From CAADGU01 sp035444285 (GTDB lineage: Bacteria > Chloroflexota > Anaerolineae > Promineifilales > Promineifilaceae): 64,000 nucleotides of DNA. Below are positions 1 through 7,453 of this stretch, piece after piece. The notes under the pieces were generated by a model. The model saw only the letters and a list, made by a program, of their open reading frames with translations, was not told the DNA's origin and did not search any database. The number at the start of each line of letters is the position of its first letter. Position 1 is the first letter of the stretch. Where the stretch lies: NCBI GenBank assembly GCA_035444285.1, contig DAOMOK010000004.1, positions 372,001 through 436,000 of the forward strand, in the 5' to 3' direction. A program made the position numbers and the translations under genes.

Positions 1-420
1 CTCTCTGCTGAACGCAGTCAGGAAACGGTGGAAGAAGCCATGAATTTGGGCGTCCATGATTATTTGATCAAACCATTTACTTCAGACCAACTGCTGGCAG
101 TCATGCAGCGTGTACGTGAACAAGTCTTTGGCAGCCAGTGGAAGGAACTGCAATCACGCAAACAAAAACTGGAACGGGAAGCGGAGCTAAGACAGTTGGC
201 CGAAGAGTTTATGCGCACGCGGCGCACCGACGCCAAAGCGATGGCTGTTTTTGAGGAACTGGCCAATACACCCAATTGTGACATCCGCTACCTGCGTGCC
301 CTGGCTATCATTTACGTCTTTCGTCAGCAGTGGAAACGGCTGCGGCTGTTGGCTCAATATCTGGAAAAGAAATCGCAGCAGATGGCGGCGGAAGAGGGGG
401 TTGTGAACCGTGTGCCGTAA
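1..420 (+). CDS. Response regulator, C-terminal part (5' end outside window)
   Basis: The reading frame is open from base 1, so the N-terminus lies outside the window. The first visible residues (LSAERSQETVEEAMNLG, then HDYLIKPF) match the end of a CheY-like receiver domain: helix 4, then beta-5 with the conserved lysine-proline pair. About 90 helical, charged residues follow, including a stretch rich in Q, K and E that could form a coiled coil, and there is no recognisable DNA-binding domain. The phosphoacceptor aspartate is not visible. The output is therefore unknown; a protein-interaction or TPR-like tail is possible. The TAA stop runs directly into a word-repeat array. Confidence 0.75.
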   Translation, partial: LSAERSQETVEEAMNLGVHDYLIKPFTSDQLLAVMQRVREQVFGSQWKELQSRKQKLEREAELRQLAEEFMRTRRTDAKAMAVFEELANTPNCDIRYLRALAIIYVFRQQWKRLRLLAQYLEKKSQQMAAEEGVVNRVP

Positions 421-502
421 CCCGTGAGCCGTAACCCGTGAGCCGTAATCCGTGAGCCGTAATCCGTAACCCGTGAGCCGTAAACGGATAACGGATTACG
501 AA
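420..502. repeat. Intergenic CCGTAATC/CCGTGAGC word array
   Basis: Imperfect head-to-tail copies of an 8-10 nt word (CCGTGAGC, CCGTAATC, CCGTAACC) end in a short inverted part reading CGGATTACG. It lies between the response-regulator stop and the convergent nuclease stop, so a folded hairpin could serve as a terminator for either gene. The same word family recurs near 8775, 42933, 51811 and 62268. Confidence 0.7.
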
Positions 503-511
503 ACACGGCCG

Positions 512-3500
512 TTACCGTTTTAGCACAAGCGGCAGGTAAACGCGGTACTGGGGTGGGCCGACAATGTGGGTGGCGGTAAAGCTGTTTTGCCCCAAGATGT
601 TCACGGCCGTGAGCGTAACCGTGTAGACCCCTTGTGCTGTGTATTGGTAGGTGGGGTTCACGGCCGTACTCGTTCCCACACCATCGCCAAAATCCCACAC
701 ATATGAAGTTGCTCCCACCGATAGGTTATTAAATGTGGATGGGTTTCCTAACCGCACCGGCGAATTGCTGCTGAAATTGGCGGCCAGTGGGGGCATGGTG
801 AATTGGGCGATGACCGGATCATGGTCGCTGGCCTGGGCGTCCAGGCGAAATTCGGCATTCACATGCACAATATCGGCGATCACGGCCGTGTGCGTTGCCA
901 GACTCTCGCTCACCAAAATATGATCCAATACCTGGGCATTGCCCTGGAAAATGTAGGTGTACCGCTCCGCTTCCGGCAGCCAGGTGATCAGGTTGCTCAG
1001 CCCGCTCTCTTCCAGCGCCAACAGCGGTGGCGCAAAGTGGAAATCATTCAAGTCGCCCAATACCACCACCTGCGCCTGCTCATCCAGGTCTAAAATCTGC
1101 TGCACAAAATCGGCCACTACCTGCGCCTGCACCAGCCGTTTGGCCTCCGTTACCAGGAACGGCGGCTGGAAACGACCGAACAGCAGCCCATCGCCCCCTT
1201 TGGAATTGAAATGATTGGCAATCAGGATCAACCGGTAGCCGTTGAAGAGGAATTCACCAGCTAATGGTTTGCGGCTGTTGCTGAAAGCGGGGTGCTGCGG
1301 CGCAATCCGGCCTGGGCTGTAGCTCAATTCGACGCCCTGGCTGCCTGATGTGATGGTAGTGGGTGTCACGGCCGTGCCGCCCGGCCTATCCACAAACGTC
1401 ACCCGCGCCGGTTGGAAGATGAACCCCACGCGGATATTGCCGCCCAATTGGCCGCCATCCTGGTTATCCTCTGGGGCGATGTCCCGGAAGTCGTACAACG
1501 GCCCACCGGCGTCCACAATGGCCCCCAACAGCATTTGGTATGTTTCGCTGGCGTCTACCACGCCGTTGTTTGCCGGGCCATTGTTATCTTGCACCTCCAC
1601 CAGCGCCAGGATGTCTGGCGTGCCCAGATTGTCCACAATGATGGCTGCCAGCGCCTCCAGGCGGGCCGGGTCACTCTGGGCGCTCAAGTTTTCTACGTTG
1701 AAGGTGGCGATGGTCAGCCGGTCGGTGGCGCTGCTGAGCGGGGTCGTTTCGGCTGCCAGGCTGCCGGGTATGATGGGCGGCAATGGGTTCACGTTGAGTA
1801 GTTTGAAATTGCCAAAGCTGTAATCCAGCACCCCAGTGATGGGCGCGGTAAAGGCGTCGCCAATCTGGTAATTGGCAGGCGTGGGCACAAGGGTATCATC
1901 AATAAAAATGCGCTCTGGGTTAAAATCATCATCGCGGACGACCAACGCGCCACGCGAACTGAACAAGCCGCCATTTGCGCCATCATCGCCGACCACAATC
2001 ACCTCGTTGAAGAAGGTGGTCCCCACCACTACCGCGCCATTCACCTGCACCAACATCCCTTCCAGGCTTTCGTAAAAGTCAATGCCATCTTCGGTCGGGT
2101 CAAAATGGGGCGTCTGGTTCACGTCGCCGTTGGCGTCGTTGTCAATGATTTGCGATGGGGGGATACGGCCGTTCGCCCCCACAATAATCGGCGCAGGTAA
2201 TGGTTGGCCGGAGGCCAGCAGGTCAATGGTCGCCTGGCGCAGTTCGGTGGTAGACAGATTGCCAGAGCCGAGACCCTCGCTGGTGAATTCATCTACCAGG
2301 CCGGTGACGGAAATGAGATCACCGATGTTGATGGACGGGGCACTGGCGGTGTAAACAAAGATGCCTTCAGAAGTGGCTTCGTCATCATCCGGCTGCGGGT
2401 CTTGAAGGAAAAAGCCATTGCTGGATACGGCCGTGACCACCCCCTGCACACCCGTCACCACTTCACCCGCCAGCAGCGAACTATGCCGCGCCCCCTGAAT
2501 GTGGTGGATGGCTACCGGCCCGCTGATAACCAAAGTGTAAGCGGGGGGGCCAACGGTGGGCGTGGGGTAATTGGCGGCGGTGATGGCATAGTCGTGGTTT
2601 TCGAGGACGGCCGTGTCCGGCGGGGCGGTCACGGCAAATCGGACGATGACGCTACTCTGGTGGGGCAGGGACGGCCGTGTCCAGGATACGACGCCATCTG
2701 TATAGCTGCCGCCATCCAGCACATAGGCAAAATCGGCCAGCACCGGTACGGCATCCGTAATGACCATATTTGTTAGCGTGTACCCCAGGTTGTTGAAAAT
2801 GGTGAGGGTGCAGGTGAATAACTGCCCTGGTCCCACCAATACCGGCGCAGCTTTGCTCAGACTGGGCGCATTTCCCACAAATTGTACGTCTGCGGGACGG
2901 CGCGGTTTGATCTCATATTCATTCTGGTATTGGGTGCTGTAGCCGGTGACAACGGCCGTCATGCCATTGCGCAGCCCGCCACCACACACATCAATCCCCG
3001 TGTCTGCATCCACATACACCAGCGCCGCCCCCGTGCCATCATCCAGATAAAACTGGGTGGGGCAGTAGAGGCTGGAAACCGTGCCGCTGATCACCGCCAG
3101 CCAGCCCTCGCTGCTGCCATCGGCAATCTGCCCGGTGCTGACGGGCAGCGGCGCAACTTCTGGCCCTGACCCCAGGTGGGCAAAATGGTGAACCGGCGCG
3201 TTGAGCTGCTCTTCATTTTGGAAACTGCCGCGTGTGGCTACCAGCCGCACCGTATCGCCCAATTGCAGCGCGGGCGGCGGGTTGTAAAAGACGCCGATGC
3301 CGCCGCTGCTATCTTGCACGCCCCAGCCGCTGAGATTGTAGGTACCGGGCTTGTAGATGACCTGCCCTTCAATGGCAAATGGTTCGCCCTCATTCCCGGC
3401 GCGCGCCTGGGCAATGGGGACGAGTGTGTAAAAGGTGGTGTGGTGAACGGCCGTATTATCAGCCGGGTTGGTATCGTCATCAGGTGAGGCAATGGTGACG

Positions 3501-4516
3501 ATATTGGTGAGGGTAACGGTGGGCATGGTAAGGGGCACGGCCGTGACCAATGTAAAACTGTAACTGCTGCCCGCGCTCATGGTTCCAACCGACCAGACGA
3601 GTGGTCCGGTGGTGCAGGTAGGGCAGGGTAGGCCACTGGTATCGCTGATGTAGGTCAGGCCGGTAGGTAAGGTGTCGGTAATGAGTACGGCCGTGGCTGT
3701 TGCCCCCGTGCTGCTGTAGCTGATGGTGTAGGTGATAATGTTGCCGGACAAGGCCAGTGCGGGGCCGGTTTTGGCAATATGCAAGTCGGGTGGGCAGCCG
3801 TTGGCCGCGCCGGGTGTGGGTGGGCGCTGGATGTAGGTGATGGTGTTGCGCAGACCACCCGCACCATTGGGGCAGCGCTGGTTAGCATGAGCTGTACCAT
3901 CGCCGCCGCCATTTTCATTCACCTGTGGCTGGCCTGGATTGAGCAAAATGAGCAGCCCCGGATCATCAGGGTCGGCAGTATCATAAACGAGAGCGTCAAC
4001 GAGGTTGGTGGTGGTTACGGCCGTACCGCTGGGAAAATCGCTGCCATCCGCCAGATAGAGAGCGACGGCATCCGCGCCGTTTTGCAGGGTGTTGCCGTTA
4101 AAGATGATGTCTACGCCGGGCACGGCCGTGTTGCCAATGACGAAATAGCCGTTGGCATCGGTGGTGTATCCATCCAGGTCAATGCCAGAGGTAAAGGGGG
4201 ACAGGTTGTAGCTGAGATCGTTGCTGCCATTGAAGGCCACCAGCACCAGGCCATCCAGTGGGGTATTGCCCACACCGCCATCATACAATTCAATAAATTC
4301 ACCGGCATCGGTGCCCACCTGGTCTGCGTCCAGTTCATTGATGAGGATGGCGCCTCCAATTGGTAAACGGGAAACGGGTGGATTGGTAAATTGGGTGCGG
4401 AGGGGGTGGATAAGTACGGCCGTTTCGCCTAAACTCAGCGCCAGTGTGACCATCCCCAACCCCAGGCCAATCGCCCAACCAAAAGCAAACAGCCGCTGGT
4501 ATACGCGCATCATCAT
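512..4516 (-). CDS. Large secreted multidomain endonuclease/exonuclease/phosphatase-family nuclease
   Basis: 1334 residues. A hydrophobic segment near residues 9-35 looks like a signal peptide. A lamin-tail-like domain (about 53-230, INELD and EFIELYDGG) is followed by a DUF11-like domain (about 245-360), an OB-fold-like region (about 365-545), a second DUF11-like domain (about 550-650) and a further OB-like region. The endonuclease/exonuclease/phosphatase fold spans about 930-1240, with TIATFNVEN, LGDLNDF and SDHDPV carrying the expected metal-binding and catalytic residues. A PKD domain (YVWDFGDG, about 1275) precedes the tail YRVYLPLVLKR, an ending I associate with exported Chloroflexota proteins. 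It resembles ExeM/NucH-type extracellular DNases. The start is preceded by GGGAGGG. Likely role: breakdown of extracellular nucleic acid. The class is well supported; the substrate is inferred. Confidence 0.85.
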   Translation of the reverse strand: MMMRVYQRLFAFGWAIGLGLGMVTLALSLGETAVLIHPLRTQFTNPPVSRLPIGGAILINELDADQVGTDAGEFIELYDGGVGNTPLDGLVLVAFNGSNDLSYNLSPFTSGIDLDGYTTDANGYFVIGNTAVPGVDIIFNGNTLQNGADAVALYLADGSDFPSGTAVTTTNLVDALVYDTADPDDPGLLILLNPGQPQVNENGGGDGTAHANQRCPNGAGGLRNTITYIQRPPTPGAANGCPPDLHIAKTGPALALSGNIITYTISYSSTGATATAVLITDTLPTGLTYISDTSGLPCPTCTTGPLVWSVGTMSAGSSYSFTLVTAVPLTMPTVTLTNIVTIASPDDDTNPADNTAVHHTTFYTLVPIAQARAGNEGEPFAIEGQVIYKPGTYNLSGWGVQDSSGGIGVFYNPPPALQLGDTVRLVATRGSFQNEEQLNAPVHHFAHLGSGPEVAPLPVSTGQIADGSSEGWLAVISGTVSSLYCPTQFYLDDGTGAALVYVDADTGIDVCGGGLRNGMTAVVTGYSTQYQNEYEIKPRRPADVQFVGNAPSLSKAAPVLVGPGQLFTCTLTIFNNLGYTLTNMVITDAVPVLADFAYVLDGGSYTDGVVSWTRPSLPHQSSVIVRFAVTAPPDTAVLENHDYAITAANYPTPTVGPPAYTLVISGPVAIHHIQGARHSSLLAGEVVTGVQGVVTAVSSNGFFLQDPQPDDDEATSEGIFVYTASAPSINIGDLISVTGLVDEFTSEGLGSGNLSTTELRQATIDLLASGQPLPAPIIVGANGRIPPSQIIDNDANGDVNQTPHFDPTEDGIDFYESLEGMLVQVNGAVVVGTTFFNEVIVVGDDGANGGLFSSRGALVVRDDDFNPERIFIDDTLVPTPANYQIGDAFTAPITGVLDYSFGNFKLLNVNPLPPIIPGSLAAETTPLSSATDRLTIATFNVENLSAQSDPARLEALAAIIVDNLGTPDILALVEVQDNNGPANNGVVDASETYQMLLGAIVDAGGPLYDFRDIAPEDNQDGGQLGGNIRVGFIFQPARVTFVDRPGGTAVTPTTITSGSQGVELSYSPGRIAPQHPAFSNSRKPLAGEFLFNGYRLILIANHFNSKGGDGLLFGRFQPPFLVTEAKRLVQAQVVADFVQQILDLDEQAQVVVLGDLNDFHFAPPLLALEESGLSNLITWLPEAERYTYIFQGNAQVLDHILVSESLATHTAVIADIVHVNAEFRLDAQASDHDPVIAQFTMPPLAANFSSNSPVRLGNPSTFNNLSVGATSYVWDFGDGVGTSTAVNPTYQYTAQGVYTVTLTAVNILGQNSFTATHIVGPPQYRVYLPLVLKR

Positions 4517-4702
4517 GCCCTCCCACTGTTCGCCGTAATCCGATTAATGTCATTACTGCGAACTATCTGCAAATCGTCGCCGCGATTTGCGCCCGTCAGA
4601 ATTTCTCTTGTAGTTAACTGCTGTGTGGCCACCAGTACGATGCGCCAATGGTATCAAGTCAGGTAATTACTGGCAAGACACACACAAAACACCTGCTTAG
4701 GT

Positions 4703-4730
4703 TTGCTCTCGTTTGTAAAATTTGTATATT
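4703..4730 (+). promoter_or_regulatory. Predicted promoter of the first BrnT/BrnA pair
   Basis: TTGCTC at 4703-4708 and TATATT at 4725-4730 are separated by 16 nt and lie about 70 nt upstream of the brnT-like ATG. Nothing else coding was seen between 4517 and 4797. The assignment is from sequence match only. Confidence 0.4.
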
Positions 4731-4742
4731 ACTGTAATATAC
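4724..4742. promoter_or_regulatory. Perfect inverted repeat, probable antitoxin operator
   Basis: GTATATTAC-T-GTAATATAC is a perfect 9-bp inverted repeat around one central base. It overlaps the predicted -10 box of the toxin-antitoxin pair. BrnA-type antitoxins are known to repress their own operons through palindromes, so this is the best candidate operator. Confidence 0.5.
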
Positions 4743-4797
4743 CACTACGACACTATAACTCCGACTAAGATGTTGCTAATCAAATCTGGCTGGTGAA

Positions 4798-5115
4798 ATG
4801 AAAGATATTCTTTCCAGGTGCAGAGGGTTTCAATGGGATGATGGAAACTCTGACAAAAATTGGTATTTGCACCAGGTTACAAACAGAGAGTGCGAAGAAC
4901 TGTTTTTCAACCGCCCTTTCATTGTCAGCTCCGATTTGGAACATTCTGAAGGTGAGGAAAGATATTATGCTTTGGGGAGAACAGATAGGGATCGTTGGCT
5001 TTTTGTTGCCTTCACGGTGAGAACAGAGTTGGTACGAGTAATCTCGGCTCGTGATATGAACAGGCGAGAAACGAGGATTTATGCCGCAAAAATTAAACAA
5101 TATACCGATTTTTGA
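4798..5115 (+). CDS. BrnT-family (DUF497) ribonuclease toxin, divergent
   Basis: 105 residues. The order of features fits BrnT: an aromatic-W-D start (FQWDDGNSDKNWYLHQV), a middle EELFFNRPFIV, then ERYYALGRTDRDRWLFVAFTVR and the terminal ISARDMNRRETRIY, which matches the RxISAR-(x)n-RRxY signature. The usual KxxxNxxKH helix is altered here (DKNWYLHQV), so this is a divergent member. BrnT toxins are RelE-fold RNases neutralised by BrnA. The downstream CopG-like gene overlaps it by 35 nt, the usual toxin-first order for this system. A palindromic operator candidate lies upstream. Confidence 0.8.
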   Translation: MKDILSRCRGFQWDDGNSDKNWYLHQVTNRECEELFFNRPFIVSSDLEHSEGEERYYALGRTDRDRWLFVAFTVRTELVRVISARDMNRRETRIYAAKIKQYTDF

Positions 5116-5389
5116 GAATGAAGACGATGAGCGGGACTTTTGGGCAACTCATGATTCAACAGAATTTATCAACTGGGATGATGCGGAGGCAGCGGTATTT
5201 CCAAAGCTAAAACCATCTACCCGAACAATTTCGTTGCGTTTACCAGAGTTCATGCTCGATGAACTGCGTGTTATTGCCAATAAACGGGACGTCCCGTATC
5301 AATCTCTCATCAAGATATTTTTGCAGGAGCGTATTGATCAGGAACTGCGCCGTTCTGTTGCCGGTGGCGTAGACAAGGTTTCAGAATGA
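5081..5389 (+). CDS. CopG/BrnA-type antitoxin
   Basis: 102 residues, beginning inside the 3' end of the brnT-like gene. The N-terminal half (IPIFENEDDERDFWATHDSTEFINWDD) is the acidic toxin-wrapping segment typical of CopG/BrnA antitoxins. Residues about 45-90 (TISLRLPEFMLDELRVIANKR, then VPYQSLIKIFLQERI) form a ribbon-helix-helix DNA-binding domain. It should bind the toxin and repress the pair, probably at the palindrome near 4724. Translational coupling through the overlap would favour toxin-antitoxin balance. Confidence 0.8.
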   Translation: MPQKLNNIPIFENEDDERDFWATHDSTEFINWDDAEAAVFPKLKPSTRTISLRLPEFMLDELRVIANKRDVPYQSLIKIFLQERIDQELRRSVAGGVDKVSE

Positions 5390-5441
5390 ACATGGTCGTT
5401 ACCGTTGGGGCTGTGTTGGGCACGGCAGTACGGATTTTGGC

Positions 5442-6413
5442 TTACGAATTACGTAATTTCATTTCATCCACCAACACACGCCGGGCAACGGCCGTGGCCA
5501 CCCCCACCTGCTCCATGCCCAACAGTACCGCGCCAATCACTGGCGGCGCATCCAGATGCACCAGCCGGGCGCGCGGGGCCAGTACGTGAATCGTTTCGGC
5601 CATGCACTCTTGCACCAATGGGCTGCCTTTATAAAAGCTGCCGGCCAGGACCACATCAAAAGACATCTCGGCGATGCCCACCTGTCGGATGATGCCGCAG
5701 GCCAGGTCGCCCAGGCTGTGCCCGGCCCAACGCACCAGGTCGAGCGCCACCGCATCTCCGGCGGCGGCGGTGGCAAAAACAACCGGCGCTTTTTCAGCCC
5801 ACATGTGGTAACGGTCGCGCATCAATCCCGCTAATAAATCCGGTACATCGGTTGCGCTGACGGCCGTGCAAAACGCCGCACTCAACGCCGTCTCCGGCCC
5901 CCGCCGGCTCCAGGCGCGGGAGACCGCTTGCAGGGCAAACAATACCAGTTCGCCCGACCCGGCATATTCACCAAAGCGGCTGGAGCCGGTAATACGCCCC
6001 ATCTGTCCCTGCGGGTTGCGCCCGGTGGCGTTGCAACTGGTGCCTGCGCCCACCACCACGCCCCAACCGGCGTCTGTTCCCGCTGGCAGCCCCAGGAAAG
6101 CGTCATTGACCAGGGCAAAGGGCACGCCAGGTAATAGCTGCCCAATGATCGTCTCATGCGGTGGACGGTCTTCCGGCCAATCGTACCCGGCCAACCCCAG
6201 ACCGGCGCCAGCAATCTGGGCGCAAGTGATACCTGCCTGGGCGGTTGCCTGGCCAATGATCCCGTCCAGCACGGCCTGCATTCCGGCCCAACCAACCACT
6301 TCCCAGTTGCCGGGGCCGCTCTCGCCAAAACCGAGCACACGGCCGTGTTCATCCGCAATCAGCGCATGGCTCTTGGTGGCCCCGGTGTCTATGCCTAAAA
6401 AGTATTGTGTCAT
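5442..6413 (-). CDS. BadF/BadG/BcrA-type ATPase, probable N-acetylglucosamine kinase
   Basis: 323 residues. The N-terminus YFLGIDTGATKSHALIAD carries the phosphate-1 loop of the ASKHA (actin/sugar kinase) fold. WGVVVGAGTSCNATGR (about 115-130) carries the phosphate-2 region, and VVLAGSFYKGSPLV with GAVLLG near the end fits the adenosine motif. Members of this length act as N-acetylglucosamine or glucosamine kinases. It is the last gene of a minus-strand set with a YdjC-type deacetylase, a GH4 glycosidase and a LacI regulator, which supports phosphorylation of an amino sugar released by those enzymes. Substrate specificity is inferred from context. Confidence 0.75.
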   Translation of the reverse strand: MTQYFLGIDTGATKSHALIADEHGRVLGFGESGPGNWEVVGWAGMQAVLDGIIGQATAQAGITCAQIAGAGLGLAGYDWPEDRPPHETIIGQLLPGVPFALVNDAFLGLPAGTDAGWGVVVGAGTSCNATGRNPQGQMGRITGSSRFGEYAGSGELVLFALQAVSRAWSRRGPETALSAAFCTAVSATDVPDLLAGLMRDRYHMWAEKAPVVFATAAAGDAVALDLVRWAGHSLGDLACGIIRQVGIAEMSFDVVLAGSFYKGSPLVQECMAETIHVLAPRARLVHLDAPPVIGAVLLGMEQVGVATAVARRVLVDEMKLRNS

Positions 6414-6418
6414 GTTTT

Positions 6419-6474
6419 GAAGAGGAGATTAGGAGATGAGGCTCTCAATCTCCCAATCTCATAATCTCCCGAAT
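6419..6474. repeat. GAGATT-word hairpin at the end of the deacetylase gene
   Basis: GAGATTAGGAGAT on one side and its complement (AATCTCCCAATCTC and further copies) on the other form an imperfect hairpin. The inverted arm overlaps the 3' end of the deacetylase gene, so the last codons (REIREIMRLGD) and the stop are written in the repeat word. Confidence 0.6.
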
Positions 6475-7353
6475 CTCCCGCCAGCCAATCACCCGCACGC
6501 CAGATTCGGCTACCGTTTGCCGCCAGGCTTCGCTGATGAACAGTTGATAATCGGCCACCCGCGCCCGCCAGTCGGGGGCCAGGGCGCGTAGTTCGGGCGT
6601 GTCCTGCGCCGGGTGAATCAGGAAGTAGTGGATGCCGGGTTTAAGGTCGTTGAGCCACTGCCGGGCGATCTCCAGCCTGTTTTCATGTGTGTGCAGGGGC
6701 ATCATGTAGAGGCTGTCGAGCAGGGGGAAGCCGCTGGCTTCCAGATTTTGTGACCAGTTGGCAAAGGCCACGGCCGTGGCCTCATCCATCCCCCACGCCT
6801 GCAACTCGTGGGCAGACCAGCGGAACGCCAGCGCCGGGATGCGGTATCTTTGCGCCAACTCGATGTATAACGGCATAAATTGGGCGTGGAAGACTGTGCC
6901 CATGTGGGAATCCAGGTGGGTCACGTCAATGCCGGCAGCCAGGGCGCGTTGTAGTTGGGCTTCCATCTCGGCCAGGACGGCGGCGGCACGGCCGTTTGCC
7001 TGCACGACGGCCGTTGTCTGTGGAAAGTAGCCATCGCCGTCCAGCAGACAGGAGTCCACATCGCGGGTAGAAATCGGTCCCCAACGGTAGTTCGCCCACT
7101 CGCTGGTTAATGTGACGTGGACGCCCATGTCCAGATTGGGGCGGTTGGCGCGCAGGGAGTGGTAGAGTACGGCCGTGGCCGGAAACCAGGGGCATGGCGC
7201 CATCACCGCCGCCGACGACAATACGCCAAATTCGACAATTTCCGCATACGCTGCCAGCCCGGCCTGGCACATACCAATATCATCCGCGTGCAAAATGACG
7301 ACGCGATCTGTGTCGCTAAAACCAAGTTTTTTCAAATACGGGTTTGGGTTCAT
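6445..7353 (-). CDS. ChbG/YdjC-family carbohydrate deacetylase
   Basis: 302 residues. The start of the fold reads RVVILHADDIGMC (about 18-30), the metal-binding Asp pair of YdjC/ChbG proteins. The histidines expected for the metal site appear in GVHVTLTSEW and THLDSHMGT (about 146-154), and HFLIHP-like FLIHPAQDTPE is near the C-terminus. The family removes acetyl groups from chitooligosaccharides such as chitobiose (phosphate). It lies between a GH4 glycosidase and a BadF-type kinase, all on the same strand, matching an amino-sugar or chitobiose pathway. The C-terminal REIREIMRLGD is encoded by a GAGATT word array and is probably a recent tail rather than part of the enzyme core. Confidence 0.8.
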   Translation of the reverse strand: MNPNPYLKKLGFSDTDRVVILHADDIGMCQAGLAAYAEIVEFGVLSSAAVMAPCPWFPATAVLYHSLRANRPNLDMGVHVTLTSEWANYRWGPISTRDVDSCLLDGDGYFPQTTAVVQANGRAAAVLAEMEAQLQRALAAGIDVTHLDSHMGTVFHAQFMPLYIELAQRYRIPALAFRWSAHELQAWGMDEATAVAFANWSQNLEASGFPLLDSLYMMPLHTHENRLEIARQWLNDLKPGIHYFLIHPAQDTPELRALAPDWRARVADYQLFISEAWRQTVAESGVRVIGWREIREIMRLGD

Positions 7354-7378
7354 CTTTCCTCTGGAAGGCGAATAAATT

Positions 7379-7432
7379 CGCGGCTACACAGGGCAAAGAC
7401 CGCGCAAGCGGTCTTTGCCCTGTGTAGCCGCG
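7379..7432. repeat. Perfect 25-bp inverted repeat hairpin
   Basis: Two 25-nt arms (7379-7403 and 7408-7432) are exactly complementary around the 4-nt loop GCAA. The arm reads CGCGGCTACACAGGGC then AAAGACCGC. It lies between the GH4 and deacetylase genes of one operon, so it could attenuate transcription or stabilise mRNA. Its length and perfection suggest a dispersed palindromic element rather than a simple terminator, and no T-run follows it. Confidence 0.75.
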
Positions 7433-7453
7433 GTTTTGACCGCCGGGTTCATA

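Noticed and set aside
651..4366. Long plus-strand frames opposite the nuclease gene
   Set aside because: They are antisense to a protein with clear domains over its full length, and their translations show no domain or natural composition.
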